Positions 20,930 to 27,980 of a stretch of 49,771 bases of DNA are shown here, one piece after another (within the stretch, counting starts at the first letter, position 1; each line of letters begins with the position of its first letter). The notes beneath the pieces are model-generated. The model worked only from the letters and a program-made list of their open reading frames with translations. It was not told the origin of the DNA and searched no databases. The position numbers were made by a program, and so were the translations under genes. Source of the stretch: a virus; the IMG/VR virus record IMGVR_UViG_3300048927_000742, positions 1-49,771 of that record. One strand, 5' to 3'.

Positions 20930-21333
20930 AGCGCGCCATCAAGCCGGCGACGCGCGCCGAGCTGGCCTACCAGGAGACTGCGCGCGCACTCGGCTGCGTC
21001 GTCTGTCGCTGGCGCATCGCGGCAGGCCTGCAGCGGGCGATGGCATGCGGCCACGTGCGGCTGCACCACCGCAACGTCGGCGACCTGCACGGGCAGAAGC
21101 AGCTGGGCCAGCACGCGGTCGTCGCCATGGGTGACTGGCACCACCAGGGCATCCCGCTGCCCGGCATGAACGGCCGGGCCATGTACGAGCTATTCGGCCC
21201 GAGCTTCCAAGAGCAGTCGCGCGAATTCCGCGTGTGGACGCTCGACGTGCTGCCAGGGCTAGGCCGGGGGACCGAAGCATGGCAGGCATATCAAAACCAA
21301 CTCATCGATCAGCAACAGGGGAAAGCGGCATGA
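20926..21333 (+). CDS. Ref-like (RecA-dependent) nuclease or HNH-type protein
   Basis: A 135-aa protein with a compact zinc/His-rich nuclease core: LGCVVCRWRI, CGHVRLHHRNVGD, then GQHAVVAMGDWHHQGIPLPG, and FGPSFQEQSREFRVWTLDVL. The spacing of CxxC, HH, and the second HH matches the Ref (recombination enhancement function) nuclease family of phages, which cuts DNA at RecA-made D-loops. A plain HNH enzyme is the alternative. Its position between a zinc-finger gene and the RuvC-like gene supports a recombination role. Confidence 0.65.
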   Translation: MKRAIKPATRAELAYQETARALGCVVCRWRIAAGLQRAMACGHVRLHHRNVGDLHGQKQLGQHAVVAMGDWHHQGIPLPGMNGRAMYELFGPSFQEQSREFRVWTLDVLPGLGRGTEAWQAYQNQLIDQQQGKAA

Positions 21334-21587
21334 ACCTTTACACCGACACCGTGCAGGACATCGCGGCCGTGATTGCCAAGCGCATCGCGGCGCGCGGCAG
21401 CAACTGGCGCGTCTACGCCCGCAACGACGGAACCGTGGCCATGGACAAGGTCGGCGACGTGCGTCGTTCCGTGGAGCTGCCCGATGCGTGCCTGGTCGGC
21501 ACCTATAACAAGGCTTCGCTGCCGCTGGACATCGCCGATGACCTGAAGGCGCGCCGGGATGAGATTGGCGCGGGGGTGGCGGCATGA
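21330..21587 (+). CDS. small hypothetical protein (85 aa)
   Basis: An 85-aa protein starting at the ATG at 21330 (MNLYTDTVQDIAAVIAKRIA...), overlapping the upstream stop as ATGA. The pattern is mixed alpha/beta (NWRVYARNDGTVAMDKVGDV) with no recognised domain. It sits between two nuclease-type genes in the nin-like region. Confidence 0.6.
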   Translation: MNLYTDTVQDIAAVIAKRIAARGSNWRVYARNDGTVAMDKVGDVRRSVELPDACLVGTYNKASLPLDIADDLKARRDEIGAGVAA

Positions 21588-22120
21588 CCGGCAGGGTCAC
21601 GTTCGGTATCGATCCGGGCATGGCTGGTGCCGTCGCCACGCTGATCGACGGGGAGCCAGGTCCCCTGCTGGACATGCCGACGATGGCGGTGGGCGACAAG
21701 ACGGAGGTCGACGCCGCCGCGCTCGCGCGCTTCATCCGCGACGTGCGCAGGGCGAACGACGGCGCCTACTTCTGCGCCACGATCGAGCGGGTCCGCGCCA
21801 TGCCGCCGCGACAGGTGGGCGGTGTGGAGCGCCGGCCCGGCGCCCAGTCGTCCATGAACTTCGGCGAGAGCTACGGCAAGGCCAAGGCTGTGCTGGAAGT
21901 GTTCGGCCTGGACTTCAGCCTGGCCGAGCCGCAGTCGTGGAAGCGCCATTTCGGACTGATCGGTCAGGAGAAGGACGCCAGCCGGCAGTTGGCGCTGCGC
22001 CGCTTCCCCTCGATGGCCAGCCTGCTGAAGCGGAAGAAGGACGACGGGCGCGCCGAGGCCCTGCTGCTGGCGCTCTGGCACGAGCAAAAGCACCTGACCG
22101 GCACGGCGAGGGCGGCATGA
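21584..22120 (+). CDS. RuvC-like Holliday junction resolvase
   Basis: A 178-aa RNase H-fold protein with the RuvC-type acidic set: D10 in VTFGIDPGMAGAVATL, E68 in CATIERVRAMPPRQ and D153/D154 with E158 in KKDDGRAEALLLALW. The order and spacing fit phage RuvC-like resolvases that cut four-way or branched DNA before packaging. Length is close to bacterial RuvC (~170). It functionally replaces RusA/Rap in the lambdoid nin region. Overlaps its neighbours by ATGA junctions. Confidence 0.85.
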   Translation: MTGRVTFGIDPGMAGAVATLIDGEPGPLLDMPTMAVGDKTEVDAAALARFIRDVRRANDGAYFCATIERVRAMPPRQVGGVERRPGAQSSMNFGESYGKAKAVLEVFGLDFSLAEPQSWKRHFGLIGQEKDASRQLALRRFPSMASLLKRKKDDGRAEALLLALWHEQKHLTGTARAA

Positions 22121-22365
22121 CTCACGGGGGAAGCCTTACCCCGCCCGAACGCGCGACCGAGCGGCTGCAGGCAAAGCGCCGCAAGGCGCTGTTCAACGCA
22201 GACCGACGCAAGCACGGCGCCTGCGCGATCTGCACCTTCCGCGACACCACCTTCGGGATCGTGCACTGCAAGGGCTGGCCAGACCGGCAGCGGGGCATGT
22301 GCCAGCAGGACGACAAGCTCCCGAAATTCGCATTTGACGACACCACTATGGGGAAATATCGATGA
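22117..22365 (+). CDS. small cysteine-containing hypothetical protein (82 aa)
   Basis: An 82-aa protein from the ATG at 22117. The N-terminal half is basic (ERLQAKRRKALFNADRRKHG). The second half contains CAICTF, VHCKGW and GMCQQD, spacing suitable for one zinc site. It is the last small gene before the antiterminator, overlapping both neighbours by ATGA. Function unknown. Confidence 0.65.
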   Translation: MTHGGSLTPPERATERLQAKRRKALFNADRRKHGACAICTFRDTTFGIVHCKGWPDRQRGMCQQDDKLPKFAFDDTTMGKYR

Positions 22366-22910
22366 GCGCTGCCGAGAAACTAGACCGAGAAGAGGTCTTC
22401 GAGGCGCGGCTGCGGCAGTGGGCCCGTTACTTCGGAGAGCGGCGCGCGCGCGGCGAGGAGCAGCTGGCGCATCGGGAGGCGGCCGCCGGCGCCGGGCTCT
22501 ACAGGTCGCCGGCGGGTGTCATGGCCGGGCAGGGTGCGGGTGTCGCTGGCTTGGCGCCGCTGGTCCGCGACAGTTCCGGCCGCCGTGCGCTCATGGGGCA
22601 GGCGGCAGGCCTATCCGACCGAAAGGGCAATGTCGCGCCGGTGCCGTCCTGGGCCGTGGAACCCATCCGCGCGACCGAGACGCGCACGTCCGCCGGCGCC
22701 AGCTATGTGCCCGAGGACGCTCAGCGGATCGAGCGGGCTGTGCTTGACCTGCAGCGGGCCATCCCGGAACTGGGCCTGGCCTTCCGGCTCAATTACTGCG
22801 CCGCCGGCCACCCGGCGGAAAAGGCGGAGCGGATGGGCATCGGTCGGGGGAAGCTGCGCGAGCTGGTCGCCGAGGCCAGGGGCTGGATCCGTCGCGATGT
22901 CGGTGGTTGA
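22362..22910 (+). CDS. putative Q-like late antitermination protein
   Basis: A 182-aa protein, last gene of the rightward early operon. A variable Ala/Gly-rich N-terminus precedes a conserved C-terminal helix-turn-helix resembling sigma region 4 (RAIPELGLAFRLNYCAAGHP, EKAERMGIGRGKLRELVAEA), the layout of several phage antitermination Q-type proteins. The strongest support is context: a promoter overlaps its stop codon and an intrinsic terminator lies ~50 bp further, so a factor reading through that terminator is needed for late transcription. It could instead be a DNA-binding late activator. Confidence 0.7.
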   Translation: MSAAEKLDREEVFEARLRQWARYFGERRARGEEQLAHREAAAGAGLYRSPAGVMAGQGAGVAGLAPLVRDSSGRRALMGQAAGLSDRKGNVAPVPSWAVEPIRATETRTSAGASYVPEDAQRIERAVLDLQRAIPELGLAFRLNYCAAGHPAEKAERMGIGRGKLRELVAEARGWIRRDVGG

Positions 22911-22935
22911 CGTGTCGGACACAACGCCCTAGATT
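22907..22935 (+). promoter_or_regulatory. late promoter (pR'-like)
   Basis: -35 TTGACG (22907-22912) overlapping the end of the Q-like gene, 17-bp spacer, -10 TAGATT (22930-22935), predicted start near 22942. It is followed within 25 bases by an intrinsic terminator. This matches lambdoid late promoters, which sit directly after Q and whose transcripts end early unless Q modifies the polymerase. Confidence 0.6.
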
Positions 22936-22965
22936 TCGCGGCATCGTGACAGAGTCGCCTCCGAA

Positions 22966-22990
22966 GCCCGGCCAATGAGCCGGGTTTTTT
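22966..22990 (+). terminator. intrinsic terminator (tR'-like)
   Basis: Stem CCCGGC-CAATGA-GCCGGG preceded by a G/A-rich flank and followed by six T (22985-22990). Strong rho-independent terminator between the late promoter and the lysis genes. Confidence 0.85.
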
Positions 22991-23293
22991 GCGTCTGGCA
23001 CACCGAAATACCGACCGCCGTCGCCGGCAAGATCCTCGCCCAGCGCGGGGTGTGCTGCCGGGAAGCGCACGGGCCTTGCCACGACGCGAGGCTACTCATC
23101 CGGTGCCGGCGGTCGGTGCCTATTGGCCCATGTCAGTGAGCCACCCCGGCTGTTCTCGCTCTCTCCGAGCGGCCGGGACCACCTACGCCCGTCGGTCCCA
23201 GACCAGATCAACCATCGCGTCCAGCTGGCATAGGGGACGGGCACCCATTCGGCCCGCCGTGAGGCGCCCCGTACCTATTCCCTGGAGTTGCAC
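22991..23293 (+). other. late leader region, non-coding
   Basis: About 300 bases between the terminator and the first lysis gene. A 54-codon frame starts inside the terminator loop (22975) but has an implausible Cys/Arg-rich composition and no ribosome site. I see no second promoter of good quality. The stretch would be the 5' leader of the late mRNA, about 350 bases long. Confidence 0.5.
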
Positions 23294-23854
23294 ATGGCCC
23301 TGCTGCCGCTGCCGATCGCACCGGAAATTGCCGTCACGCGCATCATCCGGCCGGCGCTGGCGCTGCTGCCGTCGCGCATGACCAGTGACCAGGCTGTCGT
23401 GCTGCTGCTGTGCATCATGTTGCAGGAGTCGGCGCTGAAGTATCGCTGGCAGGTTGTCGACCTGAATCATCCAGAGCGCAAGGGTCCGGCGCGCGGGCTG
23501 GCGCAGTTTGAGCTGGGCGGCGGCGTCAAGGGCGTCTGTACGCATGCCGCCAGCCGAGCTCCGGCCGCGGCCCTTTGCGAGCAACGCGGCGTCCCGTTCG
23601 AGCAGCGCACCATCTGGGAGGCGCTGGACGATGATGACCTGCTGGCCGTTGGCCTGGCGCGCCTGCTGCTCTTTACGGATGCGCAGCCGCTGCCGGCGAT
23701 CGGTGCGGTTGAGACGGCCTGGCAGTACTACCTTCGCGTGTGGCGCCCTGGCGCCTACACCAACGGTGGGGCGGCCAAGCGCGCGGAGCTGTGTGGCAAG
23801 TGGGAGCGGAACTACGCTGTCGCGCGTGCCGCGCACGATGCGGTGGAAGCGTGA
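23294..23854 (+). CDS. lytic transglycosylase-like phage protein (probable endolysin)
   Basis: A 186-aa protein with a soluble lysozyme/transglycosylase-like core: ML-Q-E-S in LLLCIMLQESALKYRWQ provides the catalytic glutamate position, and GPARGLAQFELGGGVKGV corresponds to the 'GLxQ' substrate-binding segment. The C-terminal half (LARLLLFTDAQPLPAIG, ETAWQYYLRVWRPGAY) continues the helical fold. It is the first gene of the late transcript and stands just before a holin-like gene, so it is probably the endolysin. The ATG at 23294 with TGGAG upstream is preferred over a TTG at 23288. Confidence 0.65.
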   Translation: MALLPLPIAPEIAVTRIIRPALALLPSRMTSDQAVVLLLCIMLQESALKYRWQVVDLNHPERKGPARGLAQFELGGGVKGVCTHAASRAPAAALCEQRGVPFEQRTIWEALDDDDLLAVGLARLLLFTDAQPLPAIGAVETAWQYYLRVWRPGAYTNGGAAKRAELCGKWERNYAVARAAHDAVEA

Positions 23855-24309
23855 GCGCCGGCACCGGCCGCACCCTGCTGGGCACCGTCAGCCTGGCCAG
23901 CATCCTTGCCGCGCTGGCCCTGCTGTCGGCGCACTCGGCTGATTTGGACTGGCTGATCGCCTACGTCCACCGGCTGACAGCTACTGCGCCGCTGGGTTTC
24001 TGGACGGTTCTGCTGGGCATGCTGATCGGCTGGGTGGTGATCATCCGGATCAACTGGATTCCGTCCGAGTGGCTGCCGATGACGCGCCGCGGGCAGATGG
24101 CGGTCGCGCAGATGGTCGGATCGGTCGCGACGTTCAGCGTGATCTACCTGTGGTGGGACAACCACGTCAGCGCGCTGGTCGCGCTTCTGTTCGGCCTGGC
24201 TTCGCCATTGAGCCTGTCCTGCGTTCTGGCAACCCTCGAACTTCTGCCCTGCGCCATCACCCGGCGCCTGGCTGCGGAAGTCAGGGGCGACCCGAAGGAA
24301 CCGAAGTGA
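23851..24309 (+). CDS. holin-like membrane protein
   Basis: A 152-aa protein with about four membrane spans: LLGTVSLASILAALALLSAH, LGFWTVLLGMLIGWVVIIRI, MAVAQMVGSVATFSVIYLWW and VALLFGLASPLSLSCVLATL, with a basic/charged C-terminal tail (EVRGDPKEPK). It starts with a GTG overlapping the endolysin stop (GTGA). The position between endolysin-like genes suggests a holin, though four spans is more than usual; a prophage membrane protein of other function is possible. Confidence 0.6.
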   Translation: MSAGTGRTLLGTVSLASILAALALLSAHSADLDWLIAYVHRLTATAPLGFWTVLLGMLIGWVVIIRINWIPSEWLPMTRRGQMAVAQMVGSVATFSVIYLWWDNHVSALVALLFGLASPLSLSCVLATLELLPCAITRRLAAEVRGDPKEPK

Positions 24310-24893
24310 TGCCGTTGTCCGGGATCGACAAACAACAAGAGGAGCGGCTCCTTGCCGCGCCCGAAGGCCGCCGCGGTGGCCGCAAAACGGACAGGGAACG
24401 AATCAACCAACAGGCATCAGACCTGACAGACGAGACGCTGGCCAAGGCTCAGAGTAACGGGGTCATCAAGGCCGAGACGCTCCTGAAGGAGTTCTGGCCG
24501 CACAACGAGATCCCACATCTGGGCCCGGACAACGTGGAGCGCGTGGGCTTTGGGCACGCGCTGAAGAAGATCCCCCAGCCGGAGGAGATCTCGCTGCGGC
24601 AGTTGGAGCTGAGGCTCAAGGGCATCGCGGCGGAGCTGGAACCTCGCATCTTCACCCTGCTGGCGCTGCAGCCAGGCGCGGAAACGAAGATCGGCTACCT
24701 CTACGCCATCGCCGACATCCTGGAGCTGGCCGTCATGGACCCCTGGGACGAGCTCTGGGCCGCGGCCAACGCCGGCGACTGGCACACCGTCTCGCTGCTG
24801 CTGGTGACGATCACCTGGCGCGCGGTGGACGGCGACAAGGTGGAGCGACGGATGGCGGCCGGCAACCTGATCTTCGCCCTGAGGGAAGCCTGA
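24309..24893 (+). CDS. degenerate lysozyme-like protein of lysis module
   Basis: A 194-aa protein starting at the ATG at 24309 (a GTG at 24306 overlapping the previous stop is equally possible). The segment RVGFGHALKKIP recalls the 'xIGxGH' lysozyme motif. The end (ANAGDWHTVSLLLVTITWRA, KVERRMAAGNLIFAL) parallels the C-terminal helices of T4/P22-type lysozymes ('RRxxExxLF'). The usual catalytic Glu and surrounding residues are not clear, so it may be inactive or have a changed role. Basic N-terminus, no signal peptide. Confidence 0.5.
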   Translation: MPLSGIDKQQEERLLAAPEGRRGGRKTDRERINQQASDLTDETLAKAQSNGVIKAETLLKEFWPHNEIPHLGPDNVERVGFGHALKKIPQPEEISLRQLELRLKGIAAELEPRIFTLLALQPGAETKIGYLYAIADILELAVMDPWDELWAAANAGDWHTVSLLLVTITWRAVDGDKVERRMAAGNLIFALREA

Positions 24894-24894
24894 T

Positions 24895-25041
24895 ATGTAC
24901 GGATCGAGCTTGGACGGCATGTTTGCCGGGTTGATCATCATGGCCGCTCTGGCGGGCGCTGCTGTTCTCGGACTGCTGATGTGGCTGGTGCCGATGGCGT
25001 GGGAGTGGATCAAGCCCTGGCTGCACATGGTGACGGCATGA
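24895..25041 (+). CDS. 48-aa single-span membrane protein of lysis cassette
   Basis: A 48-codon gene beginning one base after the previous stop (ATG at 24895) and overlapping the Rz ATG (ATGA). The product MYGSSLDGMFAGLIIMAALA... has one long hydrophobic span followed by a Trp/Lys-containing amphipathic end (PMAWEWIKPWLHMVTA). Size, hydrophobicity and place between lysozyme-like and Rz genes fit a small holin, antiholin or pinholin. Confidence 0.6.
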   Translation: MYGSSLDGMFAGLIIMAALAGAAVLGLLMWLVPMAWEWIKPWLHMVTA

Positions 25042-25514
25042 ACCGGATCCTGATCGCCATCACCGCATTCGTCGTGTGGTCCGGGCTCGCCTTCGGCGCC
25101 GGATGGCTCTGGCGCGGCGACCGGGCGGAGACCGTGCAGGCCACCCAGGTGGCCACGTCCGCCAAGGGTGAGGCGCGGGCCCAGGCCACCGCCCGGACAC
25201 AAGAACACCAGCAGGCCGCCACCCTGGCCGAGATCGGAGACAAGCATGAGCAGGACCGCCAAGCAGCCCAAGCTGTCCCTGACGCCGTTGTGGCTGACCT
25301 GCGCGCTGGGAATCTCCAGCTGCGCGACGACCTCGCCACCTGCAGCACTGCCCGCCTGTCCGATTCCGTCACCGGCGCCATCGAACGTGATGCGCACGCC
25401 CAATTACGAGGAGAGGTTGCGGGCGCTGTTATTCAAGTCGGACGCGACGCCAACGACCAGCTCAGAGCAGCCCAAGCCGTGATCAAGGCGGACCGAGAGG
25501 GGGGCGTCCCTTAA
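25038..25514 (+). CDS. Rz-like i-spanin
   Basis: A 158-aa inner-membrane spanin. N-terminal signal anchor (ILIAITAFVVWSGLAFGAGW) followed by a long Ala/Gln/Glu-rich coiled-coil periplasmic region (ATARTQEHQQAATLAEIGDK...). It would join with the embedded Rz1 lipoprotein to fuse inner and outer membranes at lysis. Length and architecture match Rz. The start overlaps the 48-aa membrane gene (ATGA). Confidence 0.85.
   Translation: MNRILIAITAFVVWSGLAFGAGWLWRGDRAETVQATQVATSAKGEARAQATARTQEHQQAATLAEIGDKHEQDRQAAQAVPDAVVADLRAGNLQLRDDLATCSTARLSDSVTGAIERDAHAQLRGEVAGAVIQVGRDANDQLRAAQAVIKADREGGVP
25246..25482 (+). CDS. Rz1-like o-spanin lipoprotein, embedded in Rz
   Basis: A 78-aa protein read in the +1 frame entirely inside the Rz gene, from the ATG at 25246. 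A signal sequence (KLSLTPLWLTCALGISSC) ends in a lipobox ISSC, and the mature part starts CATTSPPAALPACPIPSPAP, the proline-rich sequence typical of Rz1. It ends with a charged tail. It would be exported, lipidated and sorted to the outer membrane, then pair with Rz. Confidence 0.8.
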   Translation: MSRTAKQPKLSLTPLWLTCALGISSCATTSPPAALPACPIPSPAPSNVMRTPNYEERLRALLFKSDATPTTSSEQPKP

Positions 25515-25616
25515 GCACCGTGTGCTGCGGGTAACGCTGCAAGGTGAATATCCGTAGCAGCGAGGACCCGTGAACTGCGTCGCGCTGCCTCGGCCGTGGC
25601 CGGTGCTACAAAGGGC

Positions 25617-25633
25617 GTGGGAATGATTCCCAC
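25617..25633. promoter_or_regulatory. perfect palindrome ahead of cysteine-rich gene
   Basis: GTGGGAA-TGA-TTCCCAC, a perfect 7-bp inverted repeat with a 3-base centre, ends three bases before the AAGGAG of the secreted protein gene. An extended -10-like sequence (TGCTACAAA, 25604-25612) just upstream would place the transcription start at its left edge. It could be an operator or a hairpin hiding the ribosome site. Confidence 0.45.
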
Positions 25634-25649
25634 ACAAGGAGATCTACGG

Positions 25650-25946
25650 ATGAAGGGCATTATCTTTGGAGTCGCAATTGCGGTAGGCGCAGTTCTCTCT
25701 GTAACCAGCCCGAACGCTCAGGCCTCTTGCGCGTCGATCTGCGCTCACGAGTACGACCTTTGCATTGAGGACGGTCGCACCGCCGCTCAGTGCCGGACCG
25801 AGCAGCAAACGTGCCTGGCGGACTGCCTCGGCAGTTCGGTAACTACCCAGCACCGCCAAACCAACATCAAGGACCAGAAGGGACAGCAGATCGTCCTGGG
25901 CCAGAGCCGTCCCGCCAGCCTCATTCCGCTGAAAGCCGATTCCTAA
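25650..25946 (+). CDS. secreted small protein with mirror-symmetric cysteine spacing
   Basis: A 98-aa protein from the ATG at 25650 (AAGGAG nine bases upstream). It has a clear signal peptide (MKGIIFGVAIAVGAVLS, cut near AQA|SC). The mature part contains six cysteines with spacing C-x3-C-x6-C-x9-C-x6-C-x3-C, a symmetric pattern expected of an alpha-helical hairpin held by disulfides, then an unstructured tail. It stands alone between the lysis cassette and terminase, with its own palindrome upstream and terminator downstream. It is probably a lysogenic-conversion gene acting in the periplasm or outside; target unknown. Confidence 0.7.
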   Translation: MKGIIFGVAIAVGAVLSVTSPNAQASCASICAHEYDLCIEDGRTAAQCRTEQQTCLADCLGSSVTTQHRQTNIKDQKGQQIVLGQSRPASLIPLKADS

Positions 25947-25970
25947 ATTCCCTCTCCGCATCTATTCAAG

Positions 25971-25995
25971 ACGCCGGCCTCGCGCCGGCGTTTTT
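25971..25995 (+). terminator. intrinsic terminator after cysteine-rich gene
   Basis: GC-rich stem ACGCCGG/CCGGCGT (25971-25991) with loop CCTCGCG, followed by a T run (25991-25995). Separates the secreted-protein gene from the terminase genes; late transcripts must read through it. Confidence 0.8.
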
Positions 25996-26038
25996 GTTTC
26001 CGCCTCCCACATATGGCCCCACCCGGGGGCGCCAGACC

Positions 26039-26497
26039 ATGCCCAACCTCAACCCGAAGCAGCAGCGGTTCGTCGCTGAGTACCTGAAGGACCAGAACGG
26101 CGCCAAGGCAGCCGTCCGGGCGGGGTACGCCAAGGCAACCGCCAGGCAGCAAGCAAGCCGCCTGTTAACAAATGCTGACATCGCTGCTGCTGTTAACAAG
26201 GGACACGCCCGGGTCGCCAAGAAGGCGGAGATCACCGTCGAGTCGCTCGCCCGAGAGCTGGAGCAGGCCCGCACGCTGGCCATCAAGGAGAAGCAGGTGA
26301 GCGCGGCAGTGGCCGCCACCATGGGCAAGGGAAAGCTGGCCGGCCTGCTGGTAGAGCGCCGGCATCACACGGGCGCCGTAGGCACCTACGACCTGACGAA
26401 GCTGAGCGAAGATGACCTCGACCGCCTTGAAACGATCCTCGGTCCGCTTGCCGACGCTGGCGGAGATCCGAGCGGAGAGGGCGAGACGGGCGGCTGA
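26039..26497 (+). CDS. terS: terminase small subunit
   Basis: A 152-aa protein of the Terminase_2 type: LNPKQQRFVAEYLKDQNGAK, AAVRAGYAKATARQQASRLL (helix-turn-helix that recognises pac/cos DNA), then NADIAAAVNKGHARVAKKAE and a helical oligomerisation region. The C-terminus is acidic/Gly-rich (DDLDRLETILGPLADAG). The ATG at 26039 is used because the signature begins directly after it. It overlaps the large subunit gene by 86 bases in another frame. Confidence 0.9.
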   Translation: MPNLNPKQQRFVAEYLKDQNGAKAAVRAGYAKATARQQASRLLTNADIAAAVNKGHARVAKKAEITVESLARELEQARTLAIKEKQVSAAVAATMGKGKLAGLLVERRHHTGAVGTYDLTKLSEDDLDRLETILGPLADAGGDPSGEGETGG

Positions 26498-27980
26498 GGC
26501 CGAGCGGCGGCGCATCGCGGAGAACGTCGAGGGCATCCGCGCCAGGTCGCAGTCCCTGGAGGGCTTCATCCGGGAGCATTGGCACATCCTGGAGCCGGTC
26601 AGGCAGCTGAAGTTCGGCTGGGCGCTGCGGGCAATGTGTCGCCACCTGGAGGCGGTGACAGAGGGCAGGATCCAGTTCCTGCTGATGACCGTGCCCCCGG
26701 GCATGATGAAGTCGCTCCTGATGGTCTTCTGGACCGCATGGGAGTGGGGCCCGGTCGGTAGGCCTGACCTGCAGACGCTGGCCACCTCCTACAGCCAGCC
26801 GAATGTGCTGCGTGACAACCTGAAGCTGCGGCGCCTCATCGAGAGCGACCAGTTCCAGGCCGCTTGGCCGATGAAGCTCCGTGGCGACCAGAACGCCAAG
26901 GGCAAGTTCGAGAACACCGGCAACGGCTTCAGCGAGGCCCGGCCCTTCAGCTCGATGACTGGTGGCCGCGGCGACCGGGTCAAGGTCGACGATCCACACA
27001 GCACCGAGACGGCCGAGAGCGACGCCGAGCGCAAGACCACGGTCCGCATCTTCCGCGAGGGCATCACCGACCGCCTCAACGACATCACCTCATCGGCGAT
27101 GGTCATCATCATGCAGCGCCTGCACCAGCAGGACGTGGCAGCGGTGGCCATGGATCTGGACCTCGGGTTCGTGCACCTCAACCTCCCTATGGAGTTCGAG
27201 GCCGAGCGCACCGACAAGGACGGGAAGAAGACCGGCGGGCCGTGCCGCACCTACGTGGGCGGGGAGCTGTTCTTCGAGGACCCTCGCACGCAGGACGGCG
27301 AGCTGCTGTTCCCCGAGCGCTTCCCGCGCGCCGAGATCGATCGTCTGAAGCGGGCGAAGGGCTCATACGCCTACGCCGGCCAGTACCAGCAGCGGCCCAC
27401 GCCGCGCGACGGCGGATCGTTCAAGCGGGAATGGTTCGAGGTCGTGGACGCGGCTCCGGCCATCTCCACGGCCCGCAAGGTGCGCCGATGGGACTTCGCC
27501 GCCACGGACCCGAAGAAGAAGACCAGCAGCGATCCCGACTACACGGTGGGCCTGCTGCTGGGCGAGAGCGGGGGCATCTATTACGTGCTCGACGTGGTGC
27601 GCGACCAGGTGTCACCCGCCGGCGTGGAGCGGATGCTGAAGAACACCGCGCTGCAGGACGGCAGGACGATCAAGGTCCGCATCCCGCAGGACCCAGGCGC
27701 CGCCGGCAAGTCCAACGCCGCGCACCAGGTGAAGCTCCTGGCAGGCTGGGACATCAAGGCAGCAATCGAGTCCGGATCCAAGGAAGTCCGCGCGACACCG
27801 GTGGAGGCGCAGGCCGAGGCCGGGAACATCAAGCTGGTGGCTGGCCCCTGGGTCGCCGCCTTCCTCGATGAGATCGCCGAGTTCCCCAACGCAAAGCACG
27901 ACGACCAGGTGGACGCGCTATCCGGCGCATTCGCTGAGCTGGTCACTGGCAGCACCTACAACCTTGGAAGCGCACTCTGA
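26412..27980 (+). CDS. terL: terminase large subunit
   Basis: A 522-aa packaging motor and nuclease. The ATPase domain has a Walker A-like LMTVPPGMMKS (91-101), the strand LQTLATSYSQPNVLRD, and the Walker B region near GRGDRVKVDDPHSTETAES. The C-terminal RNase H-like nuclease has RRWDFAATDPKKKTSSDPDY and NAKHDDQVDALSGAFAELV with the metal-binding aspartates. Length and order are standard. The N-terminal ~45 residues are very basic/helical and overlap the small-subunit gene, so a later start cannot be excluded. The end overlaps the portal ATG by one base. Confidence 0.95.
   Translation: MTSTALKRSSVRLPTLAEIRAERARRAAEAERRRIAENVEGIRARSQSLEGFIREHWHILEPVRQLKFGWALRAMCRHLEAVTEGRIQFLLMTVPPGMMKSLLMVFWTAWEWGPVGRPDLQTLATSYSQPNVLRDNLKLRRLIESDQFQAAWPMKLRGDQNAKGKFENTGNGFSEARPFSSMTGGRGDRVKVDDPHSTETAESDAERKTTVRIFREGITDRLNDITSSAMVIIMQRLHQQDVAAVAMDLDLGFVHLNLPMEFEAERTDKDGKKTGGPCRTYVGGELFFEDPRTQDGELLFPERFPRAEIDRLKRAKGSYAYAGQYQQRPTPRDGGSFKREWFEVVDAAPAISTARKVRRWDFAATDPKKKTSSDPDYTVGLLLGESGGIYYVLDVVRDQVSPAGVERMLKNTALQDGRTIKVRIPQDPGAAGKSNAAHQVKLLAGWDIKAAIESGSKEVRATPVEAQAEAGNIKLVAGPWVAAFLDEIAEFPNAKHDDQVDALSGAFAELVTGSTYNLGSAL

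Noticed and set aside
22975-23139. 54-codon frame starting in the loop of the late terminator
   Set aside because: Start codon lies inside a terminator hairpin, there is no ribosome site, and composition is Cys/Arg-rich and atypical.
23812-24410. Leftward frames opposite the holin-like gene
   Set aside because: Antisense to a gene with clear membrane spans and GTGA coupling; no start signals.
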